DNA from: Sulfuricurvum sp. 17-40-25
Lineage (GTDB): Bacteria > Campylobacterota > Campylobacteria > Campylobacterales > Sulfurimonadaceae
Reading direction: 5' to 3'
NCBI GenBank assembly: GCA_002282015.1
Contig: NCIJ01000008.1
Span: 23,289 to 87,288, forward strand
DNA length: 64,000 nt
Part shown: piece by piece, positions 36,584 to 45,485 of the stretch
How the letters are laid out: each line of letters opens with the position of its first letter
Position numbering within the stretch: the stretch's first letter is position 1
The notes under the pieces: model-generated
The model's input: the letters and a program-made list of their open reading frames with translations, nothing else
Database searches by the model: none
What the model was told of the DNA's origin: nothing
Made by a program: the position numbers and the translations under genes

Positions 36584-36790
36584 ATGTTTTCCTTATCTAT
36601 CTTGTATTGGTTTTTATCCTCACTATCTAATGTTAGATAACTTTTAAAATGTGTTGTTTTTAATTGTATCTAAAGAGTATAAACGGGTAGCTAACCAATA
36701 GGGGTGACTATGCGCATAATTCATTGAGTGCTGGAATAGTGTAAGTTAAATATTGGGGATAGGAAAGCGTAGTCTTTGGAGGGAAAAACT

Positions 36791-36814
36791 AAAAAAAGTT
36801 AGGCATTAAGCCTA
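36791..36814 (-). terminator. Terminator of the 31-aa gene
   Basis: On the minus strand TAGGC-TTAAT-GCCTA forms a 5-bp stem overlapping the stop codon of the small gene, and a run of seven T follows after AAC. This is a typical intrinsic terminator. Confidence 0.7.
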
Positions 36815-36907
36815 GCTCTTTTTAGTGTTTTTTTCATTTCGTTTTTCTTTTAATGTTTTTGTAGGAGCTTTTTTAACCGCTTTTTTTGAGTCTTGACCTT
36901 TTGCCAT
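36812..36907 (-). CDS. 31-aa highly basic small protein
   Basis: Begins MAKGQDSKKAVKKAPTK and ends with KNTKKS; about 12 of 31 residues are Lys or Arg and there is only a single Asp and two Glu. GGGGATAGT precedes the ATG and an intrinsic terminator overlaps the stop, so it looks like a complete single-gene unit. Similar small Lys-rich proteins occur in other Campylobacterota as far as I recall. Nucleic-acid or ribosome association is a guess from charge only. Confidence 0.65.
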   Translation of the reverse strand: MAKGQDSKKAVKKAPTKTLKEKRNEKNTKKS

Positions 36908-36955
36908 ACTATCCCCTTCATTTGGATTTGTTAACATAATACAGTAAACGCTTTA

Positions 36956-38488
36956 TTATTTTGTTGTTTTCTTTACTTCATAGATGTCTTTTCTTCTGTC
37001 TTTCAAGTTTTTAACACTTCCTAGTTCATGAAGCTCTCGTAACAAGTTGATATCCACATCTGCGATCAAAACCATTTCAGTGTTGGGAGTAGCTTCTGCT
37101 TTGATTCCATTGGCAGGAAAAGCGAAATCACACGGGGTGAACACCATGGATTGTGCAAACTGCATGTCCATATTGTGAACGTTAGGGAGATTGCCTACGC
37201 TACCTGCTATGGCAACGTAACATTCGTTTTCTATGGCTCTGGCTTGAGAACAGAGTCTTACTCTGGAGTAACCATTTTGAGTATCGGTTAAAAATGGAAC
37301 AAACAAGATATCCATCCCCTCTTCCGCTAACAATCGGCTAAGCTCTGGAAACTCTGAGTCATAACAGATCAGTACTCCTATTTTTCCACAGTCAGTGTCA
37401 AAGGTTTTGACGTCATGCCCACCTTGCATACCCCATACTTTTGCTTCATCGGGAGTAACGTGTATTTTCTCATAACGGTCAATAGTACCATCTCGTCTGC
37501 ATAAATATCCAACATTGTAGAGGTGTCCGTCTTTGATCTCCGGCATACTTCCCGAGATGATATTGATGTTATACGAGATAGCAAATTCTGAGAATTTTTG
37601 AATGATGTCATGGGTATGTTTGGCCAATTCTCTGATGGCTTCTGGTTCGGAGAGGTGGTTGTCCTTAGCCATTAAAGGTGCATTAAAAAATTCCGGGAAC
37701 AGGGCAAAATCGGATCGATAGCCTGAGACGGTATCGATAAAGTATTCTGCTTGCTGTAACAGTTCTTCGAGGTTTTTATAAGGGCGCATCTGCCACTGGA
37801 TCAATCCTAAGCGGACGACTCTTTTGGTCATCCTGATCTTTTTGTTGGGCTTTTCGTAATAAAGATTATCCCATTCTAATAAAACGGCAAATTCGCCAGA
37901 GGCTGCATCTCCTTCGAGATATCCTTTTAAAATCTTTGATGGATGAAAATCATTGGCTATTTGAAAATTGAGTACGGGATCATGAATCTCTTTTCGTTTG
38001 ACTTTCTCAAGATATTCTTTAGGAGAAAGCTCTTTTTCATATTGGTGATAATTCGGAATCCTGCCACCAAAAGCGATCCCTTTTAGATTTAGTTTCTCAC
38101 ACAACTCTTTTCGATAGTCATACAAACGTCTTCCAAGTCGAAGTCCTCGAAACTTTGGTTTGATAAAGACGTCAATACCATAAAGGATATCCCCTTTGGC
38201 GGTGTGGGTACTAAAGGTATAATCGCCTGTGATTTCTTTGTACGTATGATGATTGGCAAATTTTTCATAATTAACAATGATCGAAAAAGCGCATCCTGCT
38301 ATCTCTCCATCTATTTTTATGACGACTTGCCCTTCTTGAAATTTTTTGATTAATGATTGAATTTGATGCTCCTGCCAATAAGCATCGGGAATGCTTTCAT
38401 ACGCTTCTAGCATGGCATCTTTGAGTTCTGCGTAGTCATTTATACTAAGAAAGTCTAATTCAATATTTTCTTTTGTCTGAGTTTCCAT
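36956..38488 (-). CDS. GNAT acetyltransferase - carbon-nitrogen hydrolase fusion
   Basis: 510 aa. Residues about 10-210 are a GNAT-type N-acetyltransferase (YGIDVFIKPKFRGLRLGRRLYDYRK holds the acetyl-CoA loop). Residues about 225-500 are a nitrilase-superfamily domain with the Glu-Lys-Cys triad: LFPEFFNAP, RYEKIHVTP and VLICYDSEFPE. The fused architecture is known in several bacteria but the substrate is not established; an amide that is also acetylated or deacylated is plausible. It stands alone on the minus strand. Confidence 0.9.
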   Translation of the reverse strand: METQTKENIELDFLSINDYAELKDAMLEAYESIPDAYWQEHQIQSLIKKFQEGQVVIKIDGEIAGCAFSIIVNYEKFANHHTYKEITGDYTFSTHTAKGDILYGIDVFIKPKFRGLRLGRRLYDYRKELCEKLNLKGIAFGGRIPNYHQYEKELSPKEYLEKVKRKEIHDPVLNFQIANDFHPSKILKGYLEGDAASGEFAVLLEWDNLYYEKPNKKIRMTKRVVRLGLIQWQMRPYKNLEELLQQAEYFIDTVSGYRSDFALFPEFFNAPLMAKDNHLSEPEAIRELAKHTHDIIQKFSEFAISYNINIISGSMPEIKDGHLYNVGYLCRRDGTIDRYEKIHVTPDEAKVWGMQGGHDVKTFDTDCGKIGVLICYDSEFPELSRLLAEEGMDILFVPFLTDTQNGYSRVRLCSQARAIENECYVAIAGSVGNLPNVHNMDMQFAQSMVFTPCDFAFPANGIKAEATPNTEMVLIADVDINLLRELHELGSVKNLKDRRKDIYEVKKTTK

Positions 38489-38594
38489 ATTTTCCTACAA
38501 TTTCTAGTTTTAGTCTGAGTATAAAGCTTGGGTAGAGATTTTTATTTAGATACTTTATGATACGAATTATAACTAAATAGTATGAACAAGGGAC

Positions 38595-39482
38595 TTAGAG
38601 CAGTTTTTCCATCAAATATGTAATCATAGGTAAAGTTATCAATGAGACAACAATACCGTATCCTACCAAGGCAGCACTAAGCTGGGGTGCAAATCCTGCC
38701 GCTATCGCCAAAGCCCCCGCGGTAATCATCGAGGGCATTCCAGATTCTAAAACGGCCACTTTTAATGCAAGCGGATCGGTACCCAGCGCAAATAAAATCC
38801 CAAACGCGATAAACGGCATAATCACCAGCTTGACTACTAAAGACTGGGTAAATAACCGGTAATCAATTTCGCCGCCAAACGTCATCGAATATCCAACGGA
38901 AATCAGTGCCAAGGGTATGAGTGTTGATGAAAGTATTTTCAAATAGGGCTGTACGATAGAGGGCATCTCACCAAATACTAGGGCAAAGATAAGAAAAATA
39001 AATGGCGGAAAAAAGAGAAGCTTTTTCATTATCAGCCGTTTATGAAAGGATCCTGTCTCATAACGCGCTACCACTGCCGCACCGTAGAGAGATAATATCA
39101 AAAAACTTCCGAACTGGTCATACATCAACACATAAGGGATTGCTTCTTCGCCTAATAGGGTATGAACGATAGGGATTCCTACAAAGGAAGTATTGCCAAG
39201 CGGCAGAACAAGTAACAAGGCAGCACGGACATGGGGTGGATGATTTCGAGTCATGAGAAGAACCATAGCAATGACGATGGGAAGCAGTAGCCACGGAACC
39301 AAGATAAGCCCAAGGGCTGAAACATCAAAATGGATCTTTGGTATTTGAATCAATACGGTAGCAGGAAGCGAAACGTAGATGACAAAAAAATTGAGACTCT
39401 TGGCAAAATCAACAGGAGCAGGAGCTTTTTGCAGTGCTATACCTATCAACAGTAAGGCGATAATAAAAGCAAATTGCTCCAC
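38595..39482 (-). CDS. AEC-family transporter
   Basis: 295-aa protein with about ten membrane helices in two repeated halves, typical of the auxin-efflux-carrier family, which exports or imports organic acids such as malate in bacteria. The segment LVLPLGNTSFVGIPIV near residues 93-108 is a family signature. The start is GTG with a GTTGTGGAG context. It lies 54 bp downstream of purE on the same strand; co-transcription is possible but there is no functional tie. Confidence 0.87.
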   Translation of the reverse strand: MEQFAFIIALLLIGIALQKAPAPVDFAKSLNFFVIYVSLPATVLIQIPKIHFDVSALGLILVPWLLLPIVIAMVLLMTRNHPPHVRAALLLVLPLGNTSFVGIPIVHTLLGEEAIPYVLMYDQFGSFLILSLYGAAVVARYETGSFHKRLIMKKLLFFPPFIFLIFALVFGEMPSIVQPYLKILSSTLIPLALISVGYSMTFGGEIDYRLFTQSLVVKLVIMPFIAFGILFALGTDPLALKVAVLESGMPSMITAGALAIAAGFAPQLSAALVGYGIVVSLITLPMITYLMEKLL

Positions 39483-39536
39483 AACGATTCCTCTAAACTT
39501 TTTAACTGCATTAGTGTTATTAGGTTATATTACTAG

Positions 39537-40061
39537 CTATTTACCCATCTCTTGTAGATACTGTTTGTATTCAACTTTTTGCAGTTTTGCGGATTTTTGG
39601 TTTACTTCATTTTGCAGTTTATTTTTATAGACGGCAATCTTTTTTCTAAGATCACTGTCTGAGGAACCAATAATTTGGGCGGCTAAGATTCCAGCGTTTT
39701 TAGCACCATTAATCGCTACGGTTGCAACAGGAACACCACCTGGCATTTGCACAATAGAAAGAAGCGAATCCATCCCGTCTAATGAGGAAGATCGTACAGG
39801 GACTCCAATAACTGGCAATACGGTTAGTGCAGCAACCATTCCCGGTAAATGAGCAGCTCCACCAGCTCCGGCAATAATAACCTTTAAACCTCTCTCCTCA
39901 GCACAAGAAGCGTATGTAACCAATTTTTCAGGGGTTCTGTGTGCGGAAACAATATCCACTTCATAGTCAATTCCAAACTCTTCACACATCTCAATAGCAG
40001 CTCTCATAACCGGTAGGTCTGAGTCACTCCCCATAATAATTCCAACTAATGGTTTACTCAT
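39537..40061 (-). CDS. purE: N5-carboxyaminoimidazole ribonucleotide mutase
   Basis: Class I PurE: converts N5-CAIR to CAIR in purine synthesis. The 174-aa protein has the start [13 protein letters not shown], the SAHRTPEKL loop near 40 and [16 protein letters not shown] near 66-81. It follows purK with a four-base overlap, the usual pair. The last 25 residues are a Lys/Gln-rich helix extending past the normal end. Confidence 0.97.
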   Translation of the reverse strand: MSKPLVGIIMGSDSDLPVMRAAIEMCEEFGIDYEVDIVSAHRTPEKLVTYASCAEERGLKVIIAGAGGAAHLPGMVAALTVLPVIGVPVRSSSLDGMDSLLSIVQMPGGVPVATVAINGAKNAGILAAQIIGSSDSDLRKKIAVYKNKLQNEVNQKSAKLQKVEYKQYLQEMGK

Positions 40062-41209
40062 ATTTTTTTACTTCCTTTTACTTTTAACATTTCTTTTGCT
40101 TTCATCGCTTTTTTAAAGGCTTCATCAATATCATCATCCAAGACTGTGATATGTCCCATTTTTCTAAATGGTTTGGTATAGGTTTTTCCGTAAAAATGAA
40201 ACGATAACTCAGGAATCCGCAGCGCATCACGTATGCCTTCAATGACTGGCTCACCCTCATAGCCTTCTTCGCCTAAAAGATTGACCATGACTGCGGGAGA
40301 CATCAGTTTGGTTGAACCAAGCGGTAAGTTGGTGACGGCTCGAATGATTTGTTCAAACTGTGATGTAGCACATGCTTCAACGGTATAGTGTCCTGAATTG
40401 TGAGGTCTTGGAGCAATCTCGTTGACCAGCACTGCACCACTTTTTGTCAAGAAAAATTCTACTCCAAAAATTCCGACTCCATCAAGAACCTCAATGGATT
40501 TGATAGAAATATCAACGACTTTTTGTTCTATTTCTTTGGAAATTCTAGCCGGAGCCATGACAATATCGCAAATGTTGGTCCTATCATCAAACAGCATCTC
40601 GACGACGGGATAGCATTTAATCTCGCCTTCTACATTTCGTGCTATGATGATTGCTAGTTCTTTATCAATATCAACCAGTTCTTCAATAAATGATTGGGTT
40701 TTAATGCAGTTTTGAATGTCATCAGCTGATTTGAGCATTAGCACGCCCTTGCCATCATAACCCTCTTTTTTTGCTTTTTGGATGACGGGAAAGCCGAAGC
40801 TGGCTAAATCTTCCTGGGTTTCAACACTTTTGTATTTAGGTACTGGAATACCTTTTTCATCCAAGAGCTTTTTTTGTTCATATTTATTTTGAATGAGTTC
40901 AATAACATAGGGAGATGGATAGATGTTGTGGCCGTGATCATATAGCTCTTTTAAAATGGACGTTTCAACATGTTCCAATTCAAATGTCGTCACATCCGTC
41001 TCTTGAACAAGTTGCTCCAACTTTTCTTTATCGTGAAATCCTCCCATGATATGCTTATCTGAAACTTGAGCTGCAGGACAGTTAAACGTCGGATCTAATA
41101 TAGTGACATGGAATCCCATCTTTTTGGCTTTTTGAGACATAATTTTGCCCAGCTGTCCCCCGCCGATAATCCCTAGTTTTAGATTAGAGTAGTTGAAGTT
41201 TTTATCCAT
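40058..41209 (-). CDS. purK: N5-carboxyaminoimidazole ribonucleotide synthase
   Basis: ATP-grasp enzyme that carboxylates AIR using bicarbonate. From the ATG at 41209 it is 383 aa; an upstream in-frame start adds 13 residues without a better ribosome site. Signatures: [15 protein letters not shown] near the N-terminus, [13 protein letters not shown] near 140 and the metal-binding [13 protein letters not shown] near 263-275. Overlaps purE by four bases. Bicarbonate use ties it loosely to the carbon-uptake genes further on. Confidence 0.95.
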   Translation of the reverse strand: MDKNFNYSNLKLGIIGGGQLGKIMSQKAKKMGFHVTILDPTFNCPAAQVSDKHIMGGFHDKEKLEQLVQETDVTTFELEHVETSILKELYDHGHNIYPSPYVIELIQNKYEQKKLLDEKGIPVPKYKSVETQEDLASFGFPVIQKAKKEGYDGKGVLMLKSADDIQNCIKTQSFIEELVDIDKELAIIIARNVEGEIKCYPVVEMLFDDRTNICDIVMAPARISKEIEQKVVDISIKSIEVLDGVGIFGVEFFLTKSGAVLVNEIAPRPHNSGHYTVEACATSQFEQIIRAVTNLPLGSTKLMSPAVMVNLLGEEGYEGEPVIEGIRDALRIPELSFHFYGKTYTKPFRKMGHITVLDDDIDEAFKKAMKAKEMLKVKGSKKI

Positions 41210-41459
41210 TATTTTCTCTTTGCATACTTTATACAGTATTTTAACCAAACAACTTTGTTAAGCATATAAGCTGTAAAGATAATTTGGCAAGCTGTCCTGA
41301 TTTGATCTAGCTTTTTTAAAGTCTACTTTTATTTTTTAAATCTACATCTCCAACGGTCTATATCGAATGTTTCAGGAAATCTATTTAGATATACTTTGAT
41401 AGTCATAATTAAAAGTAAAATAGTGCACTATTATGGATATTGAATGGTTGGAGATGTTA

Positions 41460-42749
41460 ATGAAAGAGTTTGATAAGCAACACATATTACATCCTTACGC
41501 TCCATCAACACCCTTGGCAGAAATGGAACTGGTTACGTCGGCAAGTGGGGTATATCTAGAGTTAGACAGTGGTCGCAAAGTCATCGATGGGATGAGTTCT
41601 TGGTGGTCTGTCATTCACGGCTATAACGTTCCAGCGTTAAATACTGCAGCTACGCAGCAACTCTCCAAGATGAGTCATGTTATGTTTGGCGGTTTGACTC
41701 ATGAGCCAGCGATAAAGCTTGCCCAAACATTACTAGAGATTACGTATGAGAGCCTTGAGCATATCTTCTTCAGTGATTCCGGAAGTGTCAGTGTCGAAGT
41801 TGCTTTGAAGATGGCGTTTCAGTATTGGAACTCTCAAGGCAACAAGCAAAAAAATAAGATCCTGGCATTTAGAAAGGGTTACCATGGAGACACTTTTGGC
41901 GCGATGAGTGTCTGTGACCCGGTAACGGGAATGCACAGTGCATTTGAGGATGTGCTTCATAAAAATATCTTTGCACAGGCACCTGCATGCATGTTTGGCC
42001 AGGAGTGGGACGAGAAGTATATAGAAGATTTTAAAACAAAATTGCAGGAAAATCATACTCAAATAGCAGCGGTTATACTCGAACCAATAGTGCAGGGTGC
42101 AGGTGGTATGAGAATCTATTCGCCGGAGCTTTTAAAAAGAGTTAGAGAACTTTGTACCCAGTACGATGTACTGCTAATACTCGATGAGATTGCGACTGGT
42201 TTTGGACGTACGGGGAAACTTTTCGCGTATGAACATGCTGGAGTGGCTCCGGATATTTTATGTGTTGGTAAGGCTCTTACAGGTGGCTATATGTCACTTG
42301 CAGCAACACTCACCACTAAAAAAGTGATGCAGGGGGTTGAAGCAAACGGGAATGTGCTGATGCATGGACCCACTTTTATGGCAAACCCTTTAGCATGTGC
42401 TGTGGCCAATGCTTCTTTGGAGCTATTGCTAAATTCTCCGTGGAAAGAGAGAATACAGAACATTCAAACCCAGTTACATGAAGAACTGAGAAAATGTGAA
42501 GAACTTGCGATAGTAAAAGAAGTTCGCATTCTTGGAGCGATTGGTGTTGTGGAACTAAACGAAGAGGTTGATTTGAATTTTATGACTCCCGCGTTTATAA
42601 GAGAAGGTGTCTGGGTAAGACCCTTTTTAAACCTCGTCTATATCATGCCTCCATTTGTGATAACCAAAGAGGAATTAACGCATTTGACATCCGCTATTTT
42701 CACGGTAGTCAAAGAATATGAATCTTACAAAGCAAATGCAAAAACTTAG
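41460..42749 (+). CDS. bioA: Adenosylmethionine-8-amino-7-oxononanoate aminotransferase
   Basis: PLP transaminase that makes 7,8-diaminopelargonate from the BioF product. About 429 aa from the ATG at 41460, chosen because GGAG lies 6 nt before it; in-frame ATGs at 41433 and 41454 are less well placed. Motifs: GMSSWWSVIHGYN near 43-55, FSDSGSVSVEVALKMA near 101-116, LDEIATGFGRTG near 240 and the PLP-lysine region GKALTGGYMSLA near 270. bioB and bioD are not seen. Its 3' end abuts a truncated tsaC gene. Confidence 0.94.
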   Translation: MKEFDKQHILHPYAPSTPLAEMELVTSASGVYLELDSGRKVIDGMSSWWSVIHGYNVPALNTAATQQLSKMSHVMFGGLTHEPAIKLAQTLLEITYESLEHIFFSDSGSVSVEVALKMAFQYWNSQGNKQKNKILAFRKGYHGDTFGAMSVCDPVTGMHSAFEDVLHKNIFAQAPACMFGQEWDEKYIEDFKTKLQENHTQIAAVILEPIVQGAGGMRIYSPELLKRVRELCTQYDVLLILDEIATGFGRTGKLFAYEHAGVAPDILCVGKALTGGYMSLAATLTTKKVMQGVEANGNVLMHGPTFMANPLACAVANASLELLLNSPWKERIQNIQTQLHEELRKCEELAIVKEVRILGAIGVVELNEEVDLNFMTPAFIREGVWVRPFLNLVYIMPPFVITKEELTHLTSAIFTVVKEYESYKANAKT

Positions 42750-42751
42750 AC

Positions 42752-42931
42752 TCATGTATCTAACCCAGCAGCCCTGCCTTTGGCAGTAAAAATACGACCT
42801 ACAGCCTCTGCATTGCGTGCATCGGCACCCAGACCATACACAGTTTCAGTAGGGAAGGCGACAAGTCTTCCTGCGTGTAGGACATTAGCGGCTTCATGAA
42901 CATCCAGGGAAAGTACGGGTAATGGATTCAT
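42752..42931 (-). pseudogene. Truncated threonylcarbamoyl-AMP synthase (Sua5/YrdC/TsaC), N-terminal 59 codons
   Basis: Starts MNPLPVLSLDVHEAANVL and shows the family core LVAFPTETVYGLGADARN and IFTAKGR, then breaks off: the expected substrate loop is replaced by AAGLDT and a stop 3 bp from the bioA end. The full protein is about 200-330 aa. Local GC is about 52% by my count over 60 bp, well above the neighbours. It is 12 bp after the DUF6671 gene on the same strand, so both arrived together and the end was lost at a recombination junction. Confidence 0.85.
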
Positions 42932-42943
42932 GGGAAGCTCCTA

Positions 42944-43882
42944 TTATGGATTACAGCTGTCGCAGTGTCCAGGATCGGCGTATTGGCGATCGGAGCGCTC
43001 TATGGTGACTCTATGTGTGCATTTACAGCAACCGTGAACTTCAGCACGGATCTCGTGAGTGGGTTGTCCGCAACGTTCACATGGTAAACCTGCAAGGCGC
43101 TCAATAATCGAGTATCCAGGTGTGCCGCAAGCAGGACAAAGGCAAGAGAGTTTCTTTGCCAACTCTTCAGCTGCCACGCGAATATTTTCCATGCGAGTGG
43201 GATTGGCGTGGGCACGCATGTCGGTTTCAATAAAGGCTTGCTTGTTTTGTGACTGTTCGAGAGCCCAGGTGAAGGCTGCTTGTAAATCAGTCCACTCAGC
43301 AATCCCTTTACGGATACGAGGATCGTTTTCACCCTCTGGGCGGACTATAAGATGGTGCTGTGGAAATCCTGCGGTTTTAGCGAAGGCCTCAGTCTCTTCC
43401 CAGCTTGTCGTGAGAAGGTTGACAAGATTTGTTTTACCCTGTGCTACAGCAGAGATTTCTATGCCATACTCGTTGTCGATCCAAATCAAGACTTCCACAT
43501 TCCAGGGCAACATCCCAGTAAATGGATCAGGCCCAAATGAACCTTCGCTAGCAAGTCCGAGTTTTAAACCTGAGAGATCCATACCGATACGAGCTTTCTT
43601 ACGAGCTGCTTCGATCTGGGTACCGGCACGTGGGATATCACGTGTAAAAGTACCTAATAAGTCGGTATCATAGCCCTTAACCCTTGTGACGATACAGCCT
43701 ATTTTCTCTTTAAGAATCGGGGATAGCACGCTCTCTTTGCCATGCTGTGTCAGTAAAGCGACTTCACGATTTTTGTAGTGATCAGCGTTGAAATGATGCT
43801 TTTTTGTATTGTTGATAAAGAAATTTGAAGTATGTTTTTTTATCACTTGAAGTATTAGATTGGGAATATTTGTCAAATTCAT
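42944..43882 (-). CDS. DUF6671 family protein, likely horizontally acquired
   Basis: 312 aa. After about 35 divergent N-terminal residues the conserved part starts REVALLTQHGKE. Later come DLSGLKLGLASEGSFGPDPF and, at the C-terminus, two zinc-ribbon-like sets (CLCPACGTPGY with CERCGQP, and CCKCTH with HCDSCNP). The function of this family is unknown. Its GC is about 50% in two 60-bp samples against about 37% in the adjacent SulP gene. Neighbouring tsaC fragment suggests a tRNA-modification or nucleotide context in the donor. Confidence 0.8.
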   Translation of the reverse strand: MNLTNIPNLILQVIKKHTSNFFINNTKKHHFNADHYKNREVALLTQHGKESVLSPILKEKIGCIVTRVKGYDTDLLGTFTRDIPRAGTQIEAARKKARIGMDLSGLKLGLASEGSFGPDPFTGMLPWNVEVLIWIDNEYGIEISAVAQGKTNLVNLLTTSWEETEAFAKTAGFPQHHLIVRPEGENDPRIRKGIAEWTDLQAAFTWALEQSQNKQAFIETDMRAHANPTRMENIRVAAEELAKKLSCLCPACGTPGYSIIERLAGLPCERCGQPTHEIRAEVHGCCKCTHRVTIERSDRQYADPGHCDSCNP

Positions 43883-43935
43883 GAAATCATTCCCACAAAA
43901 ATTATGGGAACGATAAATAAGGAAGTACGCATACG

Positions 43936-45240
43936 TTAGTTGATTTCTTGGTTGTCTTCTTTAAATTTCCGGAAGTATTTACTAACAATCGTTCCAGCTG
44001 GCATACTTTCAATCTTTGTGAAAATGATATAATTGATCAGACCGTGGATAATCAGTGTCACAATTAATCCTTCAAAGATACCGACTTCAAAGACCAGCCC
44101 GGCACAAACGCTTGCAAGCAGTACAGCATAAGGTCCAAAGGTTGTAATGTGTAACAGGCCTAAGAACATTTTGATGCCAACAAAGGTCATAATAATTGCC
44201 AATGCAAAGTAAGGTAAATAATGTAGATAATGAGAGTTAAATACAAAGAATGTCATGAGTACACCAATCACTAAAACCGACAGCTTTGTATAAGCACCTG
44301 CAAGGCGATTGGTTGATGATTTTGCCAAACCATCAAGGTTTGTCATACCACCAAAGAAACTGGCACCCATGTTGGATACCCAAATTGCTAATAATGAATT
44401 GTTAGAGTTAGATGGACGTTGTAAAGGATCGATTTTTTCAATTGCTGCATTACTCATCACCTGCTCAATAACATCAACTACTGCCAGCATCAATGCGAAG
44501 AAGATCGCATATACCAATAAAGATAGAGACTCAAAGTTAGGGATAGGCAAGGCAAGGGTGAAATGGACATCTTCTACACTCAGCATCTTTACATCAATAA
44601 ATAGTGAAGCTACGATACCATATACAATCAAAGTAAAATACGGTAAGGCTGGTTTTGTATCTTTAAATTTTGTAAACAAAAAAAGAAAAAGAATGGTGCC
44701 CACTACAGAAAGTGCAATCATTTGAATATGTGCATTGCTCAAAATGTCTTCACCAACGGCCATACTGGCGGGCAACATCCAAAGGAAAGGTAAGAATTTA
44801 AAAGCAATTTTTAAACCGATACCAGCCAATAAGCCCTCAACCAAGTACGATGGGACAGCCTTTAAAAGATAGCGTTGCCAGTTAAACTTCCATATCACTG
44901 CTTGAAAGGTTGCCGTCATAAAAACAACAAACGCCATGTTATCCATGCCGAAGGTTGCAACCCCCATAGCAAGAATTGGGGCTAAACCTGCTGCAATGCC
45001 AGGAGCTCCTACATAGTTACCCGGACGAAATAGGGCAAATATAAATGCTATAAAGGAGGCAAAAGCAACAGTTGCAAGTCCTACTTGAATGGGGTAATCG
45101 GACATCATGGCAATACCAACAGATAATGGAATGGCCATGGTTGCTGTAATGACACCCGCTTGGATATCACGACTAGCGTATTTTGCAACATATGCCGCAG
45201 AACCATGATCAACTTTCTGCGATATTAGATCGATGCCCAT
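43936..45240 (-). CDS. SulP-family anion transporter without STAS domain
   Basis: 434 aa with about 11-12 membrane helices and SulP features: DIQAGVITATMAIPLSVGIAM near 25-45, PGNYVGAPGIAAGLAPI near 72-88 and an SNMGASFFGGM-type segment near 289. The cytosolic STAS domain common in sulfate transporters is absent; the protein stops soon after the last helix. SulP proteins carry sulfate, bicarbonate (BicA) or other anions. With icd upstream and sbtAB 3 kb away, bicarbonate is a candidate, but sulfate is equally allowed. Confidence 0.88.
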   Translation of the reverse strand: MGIDLISQKVDHGSAAYVAKYASRDIQAGVITATMAIPLSVGIAMMSDYPIQVGLATVAFASFIAFIFALFRPGNYVGAPGIAAGLAPILAMGVATFGMDNMAFVVFMTATFQAVIWKFNWQRYLLKAVPSYLVEGLLAGIGLKIAFKFLPFLWMLPASMAVGEDILSNAHIQMIALSVVGTILFLFLFTKFKDTKPALPYFTLIVYGIVASLFIDVKMLSVEDVHFTLALPIPNFESLSLLVYAIFFALMLAVVDVIEQVMSNAAIEKIDPLQRPSNSNNSLLAIWVSNMGASFFGGMTNLDGLAKSSTNRLAGAYTKLSVLVIGVLMTFFVFNSHYLHYLPYFALAIIMTFVGIKMFLGLLHITTFGPYAVLLASVCAGLVFEVGIFEGLIVTLIIHGLINYIIFTKIESMPAGTIVSKYFRKFKEDNQEIN

Positions 45241-45380
45241 TATTATAACTCCATGATTTAGCTTCCACGCATATTACCAAACGAATACTAGTTTTGCATT
45301 TAATATAAATTATTTTCCGACTTTTCAATTATTTTATAAGAGAAGTGTATCGTTATAACTCCATTACTTTGCTTTCATAC

Positions 45381-45435
45381 ATATTTATTGGATTGCCCCC
45401 AAATAACCACAGAAGTGGGGCAATTCAATAAATAT
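45381..45435. other. Long stem-loop, 19-bp arms
   Basis: Left arm ATATTTATTGGATTGCCCC (45381-45399) and right arm GGGGCAATTCAATAAATAT (45417-45435) pair with a single G-T position, around a 17-nt loop. It lies between icd and the SulP gene, immediately beyond the icd terminator. Length and near-perfection exceed ordinary terminators; it could protect transcript ends, act as a regulatory leader for SulP, or be a small mobile-element relic. Confidence 0.65.
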
Positions 45436-45438
45436 AAA

Positions 45439-45461
45439 CTCCCCTTAGTAAATAAGGGGAG
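45439..45461 (-). terminator. icd terminator
   Basis: CTCCCCTT / AAGGGGAG perfect 8-bp stem with a 7-nt loop, 25 bp beyond the icd stop; on the minus strand it is followed by TTTATATTTATT. Confidence 0.75.
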
Positions 45462-45485
45462 ATACTGACTATATTAGTCTTTTAT

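Noticed and set aside
43059..43673. 204-aa plus-strand frame opposite the DUF6671 gene
   Set aside because: Long only because the region is GC-richer; composition is shadow-like (many Arg/Ser/Pro) and the opposite strand has clear conserved motifs.
43890..43910. Hairpin TTCCCA/TGGGAA as terminator of SulP
   Set aside because: Only 6 bp, no T tract, and it overlaps the ribosome-site region of the DUF6671 gene.
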